Below, piece after piece: positions 53,108 through 63,235 of a DNA stretch of 64,000 bases. The translations under genes and the position numbers were made by a program. Where the stretch lies: NCBI GenBank assembly GCA_030374765.1, contig JARGXX010000113.1, forward strand, positions 372,001 to 436,000, written 5' to 3'. The notes below the pieces were generated by a model that did no database searches, had not been told where the DNA came from, and saw only the letters and a program-made list of their open reading frames with translations. The number at the start of each line of letters is the position of its first letter. Position 1 is the stretch's first letter. Source of the DNA: Agarophyton chilense (taxonomy: Eukaryota; Rhodophyta; Florideophyceae; Gracilariales; Gracilariaceae).

Positions 53108-54082
53108 TTCTTACGCATCCAATTGATATCAGTGGAGAGATCTTGGCGGCGAAACTGCAGCTCTCACAAGGAAGATAACTAGTTACCCGTCGCACCTCAA
53201 GAATGGTTCCAAAATACCCGAGGCTTTCCTTAAGGACCAACACAGAAACATCGCATATCACCGCAGCGAGGGCAAAGATGACTCTTTTCAGATGCACATC
53301 AGTGCAGCACGCACTGTGTGGTGTGATAGATTTCGTTGTTTGCGAAACAAAAATAGTCTATAGAGCACAAATGAACACTCTCCTTCAATCTCAAGAGCTT
53401 GTCAGGAAGGGGGGCATGACTTTAAGGGTCTCCTTGCACAAGAGTGACAATTTCGTCACTCTACAGAGCTGCCTACGTACGAAAGCTTCAGATGCTCTAC
53501 ATCGCGTGAGGAAGTACCCGCCTTTTTGCAGATTATAACCCTCTCTCGGGAGTAACACATACTATCTGGAACTCCTCCACATGATCATCATGATGATTTG
53601 AACATTCGAAATATTATGTAGCCATAACTGATATATCACTTGCGCCGAAAAATAAAGTTGTAGATTGCATACCGTTGACAGGTTCGCTAAGGATGACAGG
53701 TTCGCTAAGGATGACAGGTTCGCTAAAATTAGGATACTGAGGATGAGACCCTGGTAAAATATGAGCACTGTTCACGATGGTTTGTAGCTTTTGAAACGGA
53801 TTGTCTTGTACGCATGGGCCGTCGTGCCTGCGCTTTGTGACGACAACCGTTCGAGAAGAAAGACACTGGGCGGCAGGCAATGCGGCGGCAGGCGATGTGG
53901 CGTGTTTGTGCGTTTTTGAACTCGCGGAACCTTCGGACATTTCCGCATTGGGATTGAAGGTTTTGCATCACTGACTGGTTTACCGTACAGGGGTTCAATT
54001 AAATTTGTTGTCGGGGCAAGTCCATCCAAAGCATGTGCACGAACGTCGGGGCACGAAGAGGTGACCTTCAGCTTCTTCGGTG
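53108..54082. other. Spacer with an 18-bp minisatellite, no gene recognised
   Basis: The core tgacaggttcgctaa occurs three times at 18-bp spacing (53676-53690, 53694-53708, 53712-53726). Frames of about 110-130 codons occur on both strands (53203-53538 plus; 53614-54173 minus) but have no domain and overlap the repeat or helicase sequence. Confidence 0.5.
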
Positions 54083-55581
54083 ATGATTCGATTGTTCTAC
54101 AGAACGGCAAAGCAGAGCTGGTTCTCTCGCCGTTTAAAGCCGCCCATTCGTCAGTGCTCTTCACTAATGTCAATCACCGCAAATCTTTCATCTCCGGCCA
54201 TACCGTCTGCAGGGGCATCTTTTGATTCGCTGGGTTTACATACAGCTGTGCTAGATGCGTTCTCAGCAAATGAAATACTTGAACTCACTGAAATTCAAAG
54301 ATAGACTAATCCTATTCTACTGGCGCGTAGAAATGCCGCTATTGCTGCTGAAACAGGCGCAGGAAAGACACTTGCGTATCTTACCCCACTGCTTTCGACC
54401 TTGAAGCAATCGGAAGTGAGGCCTAACGTTAATGGCCAGGTCGGGAGTATCGCTTTGTCCCCGATGCGTCCGTGCGTGACCAAGTCACTTTCGCACGTCG
54501 CAAACTTCCGGGTTCGAGCTGCCGTGGGCGGCCCTCAAAATGCGCGATCACGACAGCGTCTTCGTGACTCTCCGGTGGATTTGATAGTCGGTACTCCCGG
54601 AAGCATCGAGAACATGCGTAACCAGCAACTACTGTACCTTTCTCGTGTCTCGACAATAGTTTTGGATGAGGCTGACGAACTGATTTCAACAGATCCTGGA
54701 TTCGGATCTCAGCTGACGGGATTAATGAATGTGCTACGTGAGAAAAAAGCCCAGTTCGTCTACTGCGCGGCTACGTTTTCTAATGCGATGGAAGATGGGT
54801 TGCGGCGGTGGTATGCAGGAGACCTCGAAGTTGCTCGTGGAAGGCAATTGCATCGAGCAACGCTATCATCACGGGGGCAAACCACGTTCATCAGAGTCGA
54901 CGGAGCTGGAGATGCAAAGCTGCAAAAACCCATCGAATTATTGTCCATGGTAAGAAACGCGCACACCGCGGAAAGGTTCTGATCTTCTGTGACAGCATTA
55001 AGCGAAGAGAAACTGTTGTGCTGGAGCTGCGCTCAAGAGGGACAGATGTGGTTCACTTGTCTGGGGAGGGTCGGGACAGCCATGACCGAAACATAGACTG
55101 GGATGCATTTTCTTCAGGTCAAGTTTGGGTGGCTGTCTGCTCAAAGAGTTTTGGCAGAGGAATCGATGACCAAGAGATTAGTACCGTGATCCTGTTCGAC
55201 GTGCCGATGACGGGGGGTGAATATCTTCATCGGATCGGGCGAATAAGGGGTTCTGGAAGGGCTTATGTTCTTGTGGGTAGACGAGAACAACCTATCGCTG
55301 AAGAGCTTTTTCTGTGTCATATCAAGGGACTGCCTATTGCAGGCGTAAGTCCTAAGAAAGCTTGGAAGGAATACACGGGTGCAGGATGTGACCGCATCGC
55401 TACAGACAAGGTTCTGAGGGTGGCGAGGTCGAAGAGACAAGCAAGGTGGGTAGATGAAAGACTCTCCGCGGATGGCACTTTCAGAGGAAGAAAGCGTCAA
55501 GTGAGACAAAGCAAGGGTGGCAACATGGGCGATGATTTCTTGATTGCGAAGCACAACGGAAGACACCGGAGCGCAGTGTAA
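54083..55581 (+). pseudogene. DEAD-box RNA helicase, broken
   Basis: ATG 54083 opens an Arg/Ser-rich N terminus that could be an organelle transit peptide. The helicase core follows: FDSLGLHTAVLDAF and LTEIQR (Q motif), then TAG at 54303-54305, then AAETGAGKTLAYLTPLL (motif I), a damaged motif Ia (SPMRPCVTKS where PTREL-x-x-Q is expected), VGTPGSI (Ib), VLDEADELI (motif II, DEAD) and CAAT (motif III, SAT). A frame change between about 54925 and 54975 leads to KVLIFCDSIKRRE (IV), SKSFGRGID (V) and LHRIGRIRGSGR (VI). The C-terminal tail is basic (RGRKRQVRQSKGG). One nonsense codon, one frameshift and degraded motif Ia indicate a pseudogene. It lies wholly in the spacer between the repeat arms. 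Confidence 0.85.
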
Positions 55582-55797
55582 TATTTTGCACAAACCCAAT
55601 GTTCATAGTGTCGCTCAGGGATTTGGTGACGAAGGGTGGATGCGTCCTAGCCTCAACCACTTTGAAAGGAAATCTAGGGGAAGGAGAAGGTTTTTGTTAA
55701 ATTGCCGTGTTACACTGCTGATGTACTGATGGGCCCATGTGATGGATAAGAATCCCTTTCACAAGATTGCGCTGAGGCGTACGACTTGTTTGATTGT

Positions 55798-56381
55798 TCA
55801 ACGCTTTCCGCCTTGCAGTTCTTGAAGATGAACATTGGCAGCCCTTTGGGTTTCTCTCAGTTTCTCGATTTGCGGTATCTTCCTCTTTTCATTCTCAACC
55901 ACCTTCTTCAAATGGATCGAAATGCATTCCAGCATATAGTTTGCACACTTGGTTATCTCATTGTGCATGTTTCCCACAATGAGGCAGATCCTCTGCTCAT
56001 GGCCCTCCAGTCTGGCCAACGCATCCATAAGATCAGCATCTATTGGGCGACTGTTACTGTCGAACACGAGAATTGGGCCGTTGTGATCCAAGTCAGAGGA
56101 GTCGTTTCGGCGAGAGTCAACCCTTCGCGTGTCAATGCGTCGAGACTCAGACATGCGCCTACCAGAAATTCTTCTCGTCTTCGAGCGTCCCTTGGAGATT
56201 GAGCTAGGCGTCTGTTTGTTTGAATTAAGACGTGTCGTCAGAAAACATGTGAAGCGTGAAAGGAGTGATATTTTCTTACCGAGCAGCGAGCAAATAGAGG
56301 TTTGGACGGTGGCGGAATAGGTTTAGCGCTCTCTGGGATTGACATATTAGCAGTCCTTCGGGCGGTGTTTTGATTATCCAT
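55798..56381 (-). CDS. Gene Y, copy 2, unknown protein, one intron
   Basis: Exon 1 is 56280-56381, intron 56212-56279, exon 2 55798-56211, all on the minus strand and mirroring copy 1 exactly. The only protein difference I see in the long exon is near the end (QGGKR against QGDKR). The intron borders are also conserved. It faces away from X copy 2 across about 0.9 kb. Confidence 0.6.
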
Positions 56382-57128
56382 GTTGAACCACAGGTCGATT
56401 GGAGGTAGAGAAAATCGAACCACCGTGGTGGCAAGCCATAAAGGAATGAACAGAGGCCTTTCTGCTTTTCATAATAACGCGAGACAAAACGCAAGAGCAA
56501 TTTGCTTCGCTTGGGTAACATTCCACTGAGGCCATAATACTTGGAAGTTTGGGTTACACAACTTGCAAAACGCTCATCTTTCGATTCGATGCGTTCGAGG
56601 AGAGGACGACTGTGCGAAGCGAAACTCAACAGCGAGGTATGCAGAGAGCAGGATAAGCAAGACTCCAAACTTAGAAAGAAACTATTTTTGAGCGGCGATG
56701 CGCTCAGTTGGTTGCCTTCCTCTCCTCAATGTTGACTTAATGCAAGCCACAGTTCATACGCTTGCCAAGTACACCATTCAGCTCACTGACAGTATCGACA
56801 CCAGTGTTCACCGAACTGAGGTTACCTTCAGCTTATGGTTGCGCGCCTCTTTCCACCTCTAAAGATCCCAAATGGACAACAGGAGCAACACCAATGTTGC
56901 TTACGTAGGTAGACCAGAAGCTCAAAAATCCTCGAAGATCTGAATTACACGTAATGGCGAACGTGCATTGAACTAGTGTAATATCCTTTCCAACTCTTCA
57001 AAGAATCATTGTTGAGAGTTGAGACACAATGACGTGGTCAGGAACACTTCTCAGATTCAAATGCAACCTGCTTCATCTCGTTTCTTTGTAGCTGTTGAAT
57101 CTCTTCAGTGGACTCCTCGTTCACACCG

Positions 57129-57136
57129 TATAAATA
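57129..57136 (+). promoter_or_regulatory. TATA-like box upstream of gene X copy 2
   Basis: TATAAATA lies 137 bp before the X start codon. The same box is present in arm 1 at 50277-50284 on the minus strand, so it was duplicated with the arm. Suggested by sequence only. Confidence 0.4.
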
Positions 57137-57265
57137 CTCGTTGATCCCTGCCCACCTTCCTCGACCTCGGGCGTGGTCAGTGTGCTAGACCTCTCCGCAG
57201 CCTCGACAAGTACTCTCTTCATTCAACACCGCTCCGCTCCGTCTTCACAAACAATCCTTGTTTCG

Positions 57266-58168
57266 ATGGAAATCTTCAGACGGTATCCGGTAGATCGCCA
57301 GAAAGGCTCGGCCGAAACGGTAAACGGCTTTGGCGCTGCAGTGCTTCCATCTCCCGCTAGGAGGAGTGCCCTTCAGTTTAACCCCTTTCTAAACAACAAA
57401 AGGAATCATCTTCTACAACCCGCCGCCAACGAAAGTGCTGGAATGTTCCACAAGATTCTATCAGAAGGATCCAGCAGAACCTACCCTTCTGAACTTCGCT
57501 TTCGGACAAATCTGTCAGGCGCAACTTCCGAAGACTCCACATGCGACCTTGACTCTCTGGCCTCATTCTCTACCGACTTTCACAACTCTAAAGAAAGCAT
57601 AGGTGTGTCATTCTTAGAACCTCGTCATGAAACTTATCGCAATGGAAAGAACGAAGGGATTAGTATTGCAAATGAGGAAGCCGGTACACCGAAAACAAAA
57701 ACAAAAAAGGCATCAGTAATGAGGTTCTGGCGTGAAAAGTCGGATAAGGTCGATGCACCTGAACGGATACACTCATTCCGCAATCTGCTGCGTCGAACGT
57801 CAAAGAGGTTGAAGTCAATCATTCCCGAGCGCAGAAGGTCGACGCAGGCCGGTACTGGGCGTGGGATTGATGCTATGGATTTTCATCGTGCAATTGCTAA
57901 AGAGGAGAATGGCCCGAAATTGACGAAGAAATACTCGCCTGCGATGGAACACAGAGCTCTGCAGCGTGATCTCAGAATGTTCGACAGATTGGAAGACCGG
58001 GGCCCTTTTCGTGCGCCGGCTTCTCTTGTTTCTCGCAAGAACCGGAATCGTCTTGGTTGTGCAGGTTTTAATTCAATGGATGAATGCGTATATGCAGGGC
58101 TGGGGAAAGACATTACCAAGCATGCTGTTGATGTTGAGAAGTTTATGAATGAAATGGCTTTTTCTTGA
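57266..58168 (+). CDS. Gene X, copy 2, full-length unknown protein
   Basis: 300 codons from ATG 57266 to TGA 58166-58168; the frame is open further upstream but without an ATG. The protein is basic and hydrophilic with no membrane segment: EIFRRYPVDRQKGSAETVNG, FHKILSEGSSRTYPSELRFR, a Ser-rich middle (SGATSEDSTCDLDSLASFST), a Lys/Thr patch (AGTPKTKTKKAS), a basic helix (FRNLLRRTSKRLKSIIPERR) and a C-terminal domain with FDRLEDRGPFRAPASLVSR, RLGCAGFNSMDECVYAGLGK and AVDVEKFMNEMAFS. I recognise no family. Two other copies in the window (49479-50147, 51768-52593) are broken, so this is the only intact one. Confidence 0.65.
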   Translation: MEIFRRYPVDRQKGSAETVNGFGAAVLPSPARRSALQFNPFLNNKRNHLLQPAANESAGMFHKILSEGSSRTYPSELRFRTNLSGATSEDSTCDLDSLASFSTDFHNSKESIGVSFLEPRHETYRNGKNEGISIANEEAGTPKTKTKKASVMRFWREKSDKVDAPERIHSFRNLLRRTSKRLKSIIPERRRSTQAGTGRGIDAMDFHRAIAKEENGPKLTKKYSPAMEHRALQRDLRMFDRLEDRGPFRAPASLVSRKNRNRLGCAGFNSMDECVYAGLGKDITKHAVDVEKFMNEMAFS

Positions 58169-59345
58169 CTGCATGAGCCAGGGTATATCATATCGTGGTG
58201 TGGACCTTTTAGACCTTGTAATTGCTGAAAGTATAGTCAGCCGGCCGACTGTTTTTATCGAAGAGCTTCAGCCTTAAGAAGTCAACGGGACCCAAATTTA
58301 GCCCATTCATGGATTGCCTTTGTAACCCTTAACCTTTAAGGATACCTTTTATGACTGAGTGAGAGTAACTTGTTCGTACCATTGTTGTTGAGGAATAGAT
58401 TTCATGCAGCTGCCAACATGAGAAGAGAAGAGAAGGTGGATCCAACCAGGCATATCAACAGATTGAAGTTCTTTCAATCAGCCTGACTTTATTGTCCCCC
58501 GCACAGCAACTTTTTGGCTATGGGCACGCATAGGACTTTGAATACAGCATCGAGGCGCAAACGAAAGGGAGCGAGGACAAGGAGATTAAGATGTAGAACT
58601 ATCCTGCAGACTTTCATCCCCAAGCGACGAGACGCTTGCGCTCCTACTGCTCACCCATCCGGTTCTCTTTGGCGCAACTATCTCTCGCTCCTCACCTACT
58701 TTTATCGTATAGATACAAAGGCCTCATGGTGGCGTGACTACGCCTCTTCACGCAACAGAGCGTCAAAAGATCACACAGAACGTCAACAAATATTGCGCCT
58801 TAATTGGCCAAATTCAGTTGCTCATTCGCCTTACCTCCCCAAAGCCTCACCACAATCACCACCGCCTCGTTTACACAACCTGACGGCATCATGATCACCA
58901 ACTGAACCATTTTACACCGTGACAAGTGATGGCGTGCCCGCTTCCACTCTCACACGTCACACATTCTACGAGGCCACTTCCCTCCTTCCATTGTCCCGAC
59001 CAATCCCACCTGAGCCACAATCGAGCATCCACGCGGCCTTGCTCTTCGCCGCCAGCTGTTGCGTGCCACTGTTTGTCCTAACCGACTAGCAAAGGTTGAG
59101 GCAGCGCTCAGGAATAACACCTGCCAACGGTAACGTGATTCCGTTCGTACAGCATGTTATGCCGCGATTCGAATCGTAGTCCTCACCTGCAGCCACAAAG
59201 ATGCTTTCCGAGCCTTGACCGCCCTTCCCAATTGCACGCCAGCCGTGGTGACGCGTATGCTAGTACTCATGCCACTCGCCTTGTTTCCGGAGCTCCAGTG
59301 TCTTCGTCTCTCACAGCACATCTGAATACAAGGAAACAGCTAACA
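58169..59345. other. Intergenic, nothing recognised
   Basis: A 126-codon plus-strand frame at 58514-58894 is Arg-rich and has no domain; I do not call it. The frame of the following RCC1-like gene is open back to 59154 but the added residues look like untranslated leader. Confidence 0.5.
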
Positions 59346-60743
59346 ATGGGGTCCTATCCGAAGCCTTTACCAGACGGTCTAACTATTTTCACTGTGCTTC
59401 CTCAACATCTTGTGGAACGCTTATTATTTCATTCGGAGTTCACTGCGAGTGATCTTTCGGCCTTGAGAAGTGCAGCTTTGATAGAGGGCTTGTACTCTCT
59501 TGCACATGCTACGGAGGTAACAGCTGCTGCCTTAGTACGCACGCACCCCAACGGCAAAGCGTTGTTAGGGGATAAACAACCTTCAGAGACAAATATTTCA
59601 TTGCTTCGTTATTTGCAACGACTGGATGGCGCTGCTACACCATCCGGGCCCACTGAAATTTGGAGCTGTGGTCGAAATGATCTAGGACAGGGTGTTAGGC
59701 CGGACCAAGAAGACCAAAACTCTCTTACCGCGACTTACAGAGTGGCTTCAGAAGCATGTGAGTTTGAACAGCAGCCTGCTAAGTTAATCATCATCAGCGC
59801 AGGTTCACATCACTCCGCAGCAGTATCAGAGCTTGGTACGCTACATGTAGCAGGGGCAAATCACAGAGGGCAGCTCGGACTCGGCGATCTGTCACCTCGC
59901 TCTGCGTGGGCGCCGGTTTTAGATCTTAAATGGACGAGAGTGGCGCAGGTCTCGTGTGGACTTGCACACACGGTCCTTCTTTCTTGGCAAGGTCTTGTTT
60001 TCGTTGCGGGTGCCAATGAATTTGGACAACTTGGGCTTGGAGACCAAGTACAGGAAACCCGATTCTCGAAGCTTAACCTTTCACCTGCCAGCATGATTGC
60101 GGCTGGAAACGCTCATAGTGTCGTGTTGCTTGAGGATGGCACTGCTTGGGGTTCGGGAGACAATTCAAGAGGGCAACTTGGTGGCAGACGAGGTGTAAGG
60201 CGCGATAAATTCGCTCCTATTGTCTGTTTCGGCAGAAAGGTTATGCGAATTGCATGTGGTTTCGATACTACTATGCTCTTGACGGTTGATAACATGGTTT
60301 TGGTGACAGGGAAACGCCACGGTGGACTGAGCGTCATTGGTGGTTTGGGAATGAGTCTAATAACACACCTGTCGGTCGGCGAAGGATTTGCCGTGGCGAG
60401 TTCTGATGAGAGCGAAGTCGCTGTGAGCGTTCATCGAAAACGATTTCATGTTACCGATGAAGTGCTTCACATAAGTGCTTCATCGGCCAGCGCTGGTCTT
60501 TCGCATTACGCTATCACAACTGATGATGGATGTGCGTTCGCAGGGGGTACAAATGCGTTTGGACAGGTTGCAGCAGGCGAAATGGGACTTACCATGGAGG
60601 GAAGTCAAAATGCCCGGGTCATAAGACCTCACCGGGTTTCTTTGTCGCGGGTTCAAATACCAAGAGGTTATAGGGCGTTGAGTGTGGCGGCAGGGATGTT
60701 CCACACATTGTATCTTCTGGAAAAAGAAGCACCTCATACATAA
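59346..60743 (+). CDS. RCC1-repeat protein
   Basis: 465 residues from ATG 59346; an upstream in-frame ATG at 59154 would add 64 residues of low-complexity sequence, and I prefer the later start. Residues about 12-60 (TVLPQHLVERLLFHSEFTAS, LSALRSAALIEGLYSLAHA) resemble an F-box-like helical region. RCC1 repeats follow from about residue 105: EIWSCGRNDLGQG, GSHHSAAVSELGTLHVAGAN with RGQLGLGD, CGLAHTVLLSWQGLVFVAGA with FGQLGLGD, AGNAHSVVLLEDGTAWGSGD with RGQLGG, CGFDTTMLLT, and near the C terminus AFAGGTNAFGQVAAGE and AAGMFHTLYLLEK. These form a seven-bladed propeller in the family. The specific partner is unknown. No intron is needed. It converges with the next gene, 173 bp between stops. Confidence 0.88.
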   Translation: MGSYPKPLPDGLTIFTVLPQHLVERLLFHSEFTASDLSALRSAALIEGLYSLAHATEVTAAALVRTHPNGKALLGDKQPSETNISLLRYLQRLDGAATPSGPTEIWSCGRNDLGQGVRPDQEDQNSLTATYRVASEACEFEQQPAKLIIISAGSHHSAAVSELGTLHVAGANHRGQLGLGDLSPRSAWAPVLDLKWTRVAQVSCGLAHTVLLSWQGLVFVAGANEFGQLGLGDQVQETRFSKLNLSPASMIAAGNAHSVVLLEDGTAWGSGDNSRGQLGGRRGVRRDKFAPIVCFGRKVMRIACGFDTTMLLTVDNMVLVTGKRHGGLSVIGGLGMSLITHLSVGEGFAVASSDESEVAVSVHRKRFHVTDEVLHISASSASAGLSHYAITTDDGCAFAGGTNAFGQVAAGEMGLTMEGSQNARVIRPHRVSLSRVQIPRGYRALSVAAGMFHTLYLLEKEAPHT

Positions 60744-60916
60744 GAGACAAACTGTACATGTAAGCATTTGAAAAAAAACTTGTAACTACATGATCAGCAT
60801 TGTAACTGAAGTTTGCTTACCTCGGGAGTAAGTTTTCGGCACCCACTGTGTAATATACTCTGCGTAAACATCATCAATGAATCCGGACTGGGAAGTCACA
60901 CGACAAGCGTTGATGT

Positions 60917-62197
60917 CTATGCGTTTTTTAGTCTTTCTTGTAAAATCCTCAATATGCCGTTGACATGCAGAAGACCGACAACAACACAAACCGTCACTGG
61001 AGTTTCCTGGCCTTCTCGAAACTTGGAAAGCGTGTCAAGTATGTTCTGAGAGAGAACTTTGTCCCGATCGGCGATCAAGACTTTGATGAAACGCAGTAAA
61101 GATATATTAACATAAGCAAGTAATAGTGCATCTATGAGTGATGAAAGCCATGGCAGAGACGATGTAAGCATCGGATGTGAGATAGAAGCAGCCATGGGAG
61201 TCATATCGAAGGCTAAGGCGCCAGCGTTACTAGCCAATCCAATGAAAATGGCTACCAATGAAGCCGGTAGCACCAGTCTAACAAGTTCGAGAAGACGAGC
61301 CGGACTTCGGAGGAAAACGGAAAAGAATCGAACACCCCCAACCGGTGGAAATATCAATCTGTTGAGAATGTCAACAATCGTTGAAAAGCAATCATTAAGT
61401 GATCGAAACGGATCTGAAAAAACCTTGAACAGTGCATTAACTGTATCTGTTGCCAATACGTCTCCGCATATCACGCGATTCCGAGGAAATCTTACAATGG
61501 GTTCGACAAATTCAATTCCTGGATCGACACCGACCAACGTTTGAAACTCATATACTTTTTCGAGAATAATTGCAACAAAAGCTGGTCCACGACCTCCAAA
61601 TGATTCCGTTAGCTGAGCAAAGGTTTTTTTCGTTTTAGCTTTTATGTTTGCTGCATATTCTGCACCATCTTTTTGCGTAATTGTCTTCTGAAGTGCTTTT
61701 AAACGCGGCTCACAGAGTTCCAAAACCTATATAGAAGTTTTAGGTTAGAAATCTTTGTGTCGAAACTGTACTGGCAGGGTGGGCCATGTACGTACGATAG
61801 CATCGGGGTCCGTTTTATCCAAGACTTCGCGTACGTCATCTACATCAAGCAAGAACTGTCAGTAGATGTTTAATGAACGATAATAATGGGAGGAAGTGAA
61901 GACTTTCAACGCACTGGCACTAACAATGGAGCCATGGACGCAGCCGACAATGTATATCTTTGAACCATTCAAATTTTCGGACAATGATGCAACGCTTGGT
62001 GGGAGCCATGACTCTCGAGAACATATTGGATATAAAAACGCTCGACGACTTTCAATGGATGGCCCTACATTAACCGCTAATCGACGTGACGCGCCAATGC
62101 AACGATCAATTTCGTACCGTTTTGAAGATTCAGTCAATATCCTTAAACTTGCTCCACGAAGAGAATACGGGAAAGATGATACAAAAGCTTCTGCCAT
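60917..62197 (-). CDS. TraB/PrgY-family membrane protein, three exons
   Basis: Exon 1 61915-62197 (ATG at 62197), exon 2 61796-61839, exon 3 60917-61726; introns of 75 bp (61840-61914, GTGCGT to GTAG) and 69 bp (61727-61795, GTACGT to ATAG). The spliced frame is in phase and gives 378 residues. It rebuilds the TraB N-terminal signature IYIVGCVHGSIVSA-NDVREV..PDAIVLELCEPRLKAL. A long helical middle follows (FGGRGPAFVAIILEKVYEFQ), then two hydrophobic segments (LVLPASLVAIFIGLASNAGA and SLIDALLLAYVNISLLRFI), and the C-terminal family motif RDKVLSQNILDTL with VVGLLHVNGILRIL. TraB-domain proteins occur in bacteria and in organelle-associated eukaryotic proteins; the N terminus here could be a targeting peptide. 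An upstream exon cannot be excluded. Confidence 0.82.
61727..61795 (-). other. Intron 2 of the TraB-family gene
   Basis: 69 bp, GTACGT to TATATAG on the minus strand, phase 0; removal joins DAI to VLELCEPR, the conserved family motif. Confidence 0.8.
61840..61914 (-). other. Intron 1 of the TraB-family gene
   Basis: 75 bp, GTGCGT to GATGTAG on the minus strand, phase 1; removal joins HGSIVSA to NDVREVLDKT. Other splice choices keep the frame but insert residues into the motif, so this choice is preferred. Confidence 0.7.
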
Positions 62198-63235
62198 CGT
62201 ACAGGCGCAAAAGAATACAGCTTGGATTGAATGGTTCCGTTCTTCGTGCTCACAGATAGAATTGCTTCTTCCTGATGGCCTCCTTCTTCTGAACTCTGGT
62301 GAAAGCTCACGCGTGGTAAGGACAGCGTGAAAACAGAAAACTGCGAGCGGATCGCTGGACGAGCGAGTCCTCACAACATGCGCGGAAGCTATCGAAGCAG
62401 GTACGGAGACTCGAATCTCCGTGACGACATAAGGCCGTATTTGAACACGTTGCCACGATGCTCGCACACACCAGCCCTCTCAAATGCTACTACTGTGGAG
62501 AGAGAGCCTGCCAGAGCGCGAACTTGTTAACCGCAAGAGCTTTCCCATCAGGATTGTATCCTGTTGCATCCTCTTCAAACCCCGCCCCAGCTGTCCAACA
62601 ATTGTATATCAGCTCACATTTGCGTGAATAGAGTCTCAATTAGACCCTCATCTGTTTCTGTCTGACTTATACTAGGCTTTAAACACTGATGGAAGGGAAT
62701 GATCTATTAAATTCCGTTCGTCGTACCTTCCCTATCCATATCCTCGATGAGATCATAGGTGACGCAGACGCAAGCTTGGTTTTCAATGATGGTTCGTAGT
62801 GTTTTTTGGACGAGCTGCATCTGATTGCCAAAATTTGAGAAGCTTTTCGAGCTCAAAAATATAAAAGTTCTAAACACGTTCGCACCATCATGGTGATGGT
62901 GCGTGGTGCTCTTTTTTTGTTCAATAGTTTCATTAAGTTCTAAAACGCTTTTATGACCACATTGTTGAAACATTCATGTTTACCGGAATTCTAAAAATGT
63001 TGTGAGCGGTTGCTCCCGACAAAAAAGCACGGCGCCCCCAGTCTTCCCCAAACAACTCTCCCAGGAATCTGTTTCATGTTTTTAGTGAGGACCCGCTTCT
63101 CTTCCTGCTCATCCCTAACTTTAACAACTGTCACAGAAAATGATTTCGGAGAAGCAGACGGAGATTGGCATCCTCAATTTTCTTGCGCTCACGACGTCCT
63201 ACAACAGTCTTCGAGAAACCAACCCCAATTTCTCC
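62198..63235. other. Intergenic, nothing recognised
   Basis: Contains a perfect 10-bp-stem hairpin with a 3-nt loop at 62881-62903 (stem CGCACCATCA). A minus-strand frame of 88 codons (62707-62973) crosses it but shows no domain. Confidence 0.5.

Larger units (their letters stand above)
55646..57953. repeat. Inverted repeat arm 2 (genes Y and X)
   Basis: Inverted partner of 49460-51767. Its inner border (agcctcaa at 55646) matches the arm 1 border at 51767. Its outer border lies within gene X, which continues to 58168 beyond the arm. The Y-side half is nearly identical to arm 1. Confidence 0.9.

Noticed and set aside
54950-54998. Intron explaining the helicase frame change (GTAAGA at 54951)
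   Set aside because: The only nearby AG acceptor would remove part of motif IV (IFCDS), which is clearly present in the sequence; a frameshift is simpler.
58514-58894. 126-codon Arg-rich frame as a gene
   Set aside because: No domain, no splice signals, composition of random frame, no copy elsewhere in the window.
62707-62973. 88-codon minus-strand frame with a His run
   Set aside because: The His run is a by-product of the hairpin sequence; no other support.
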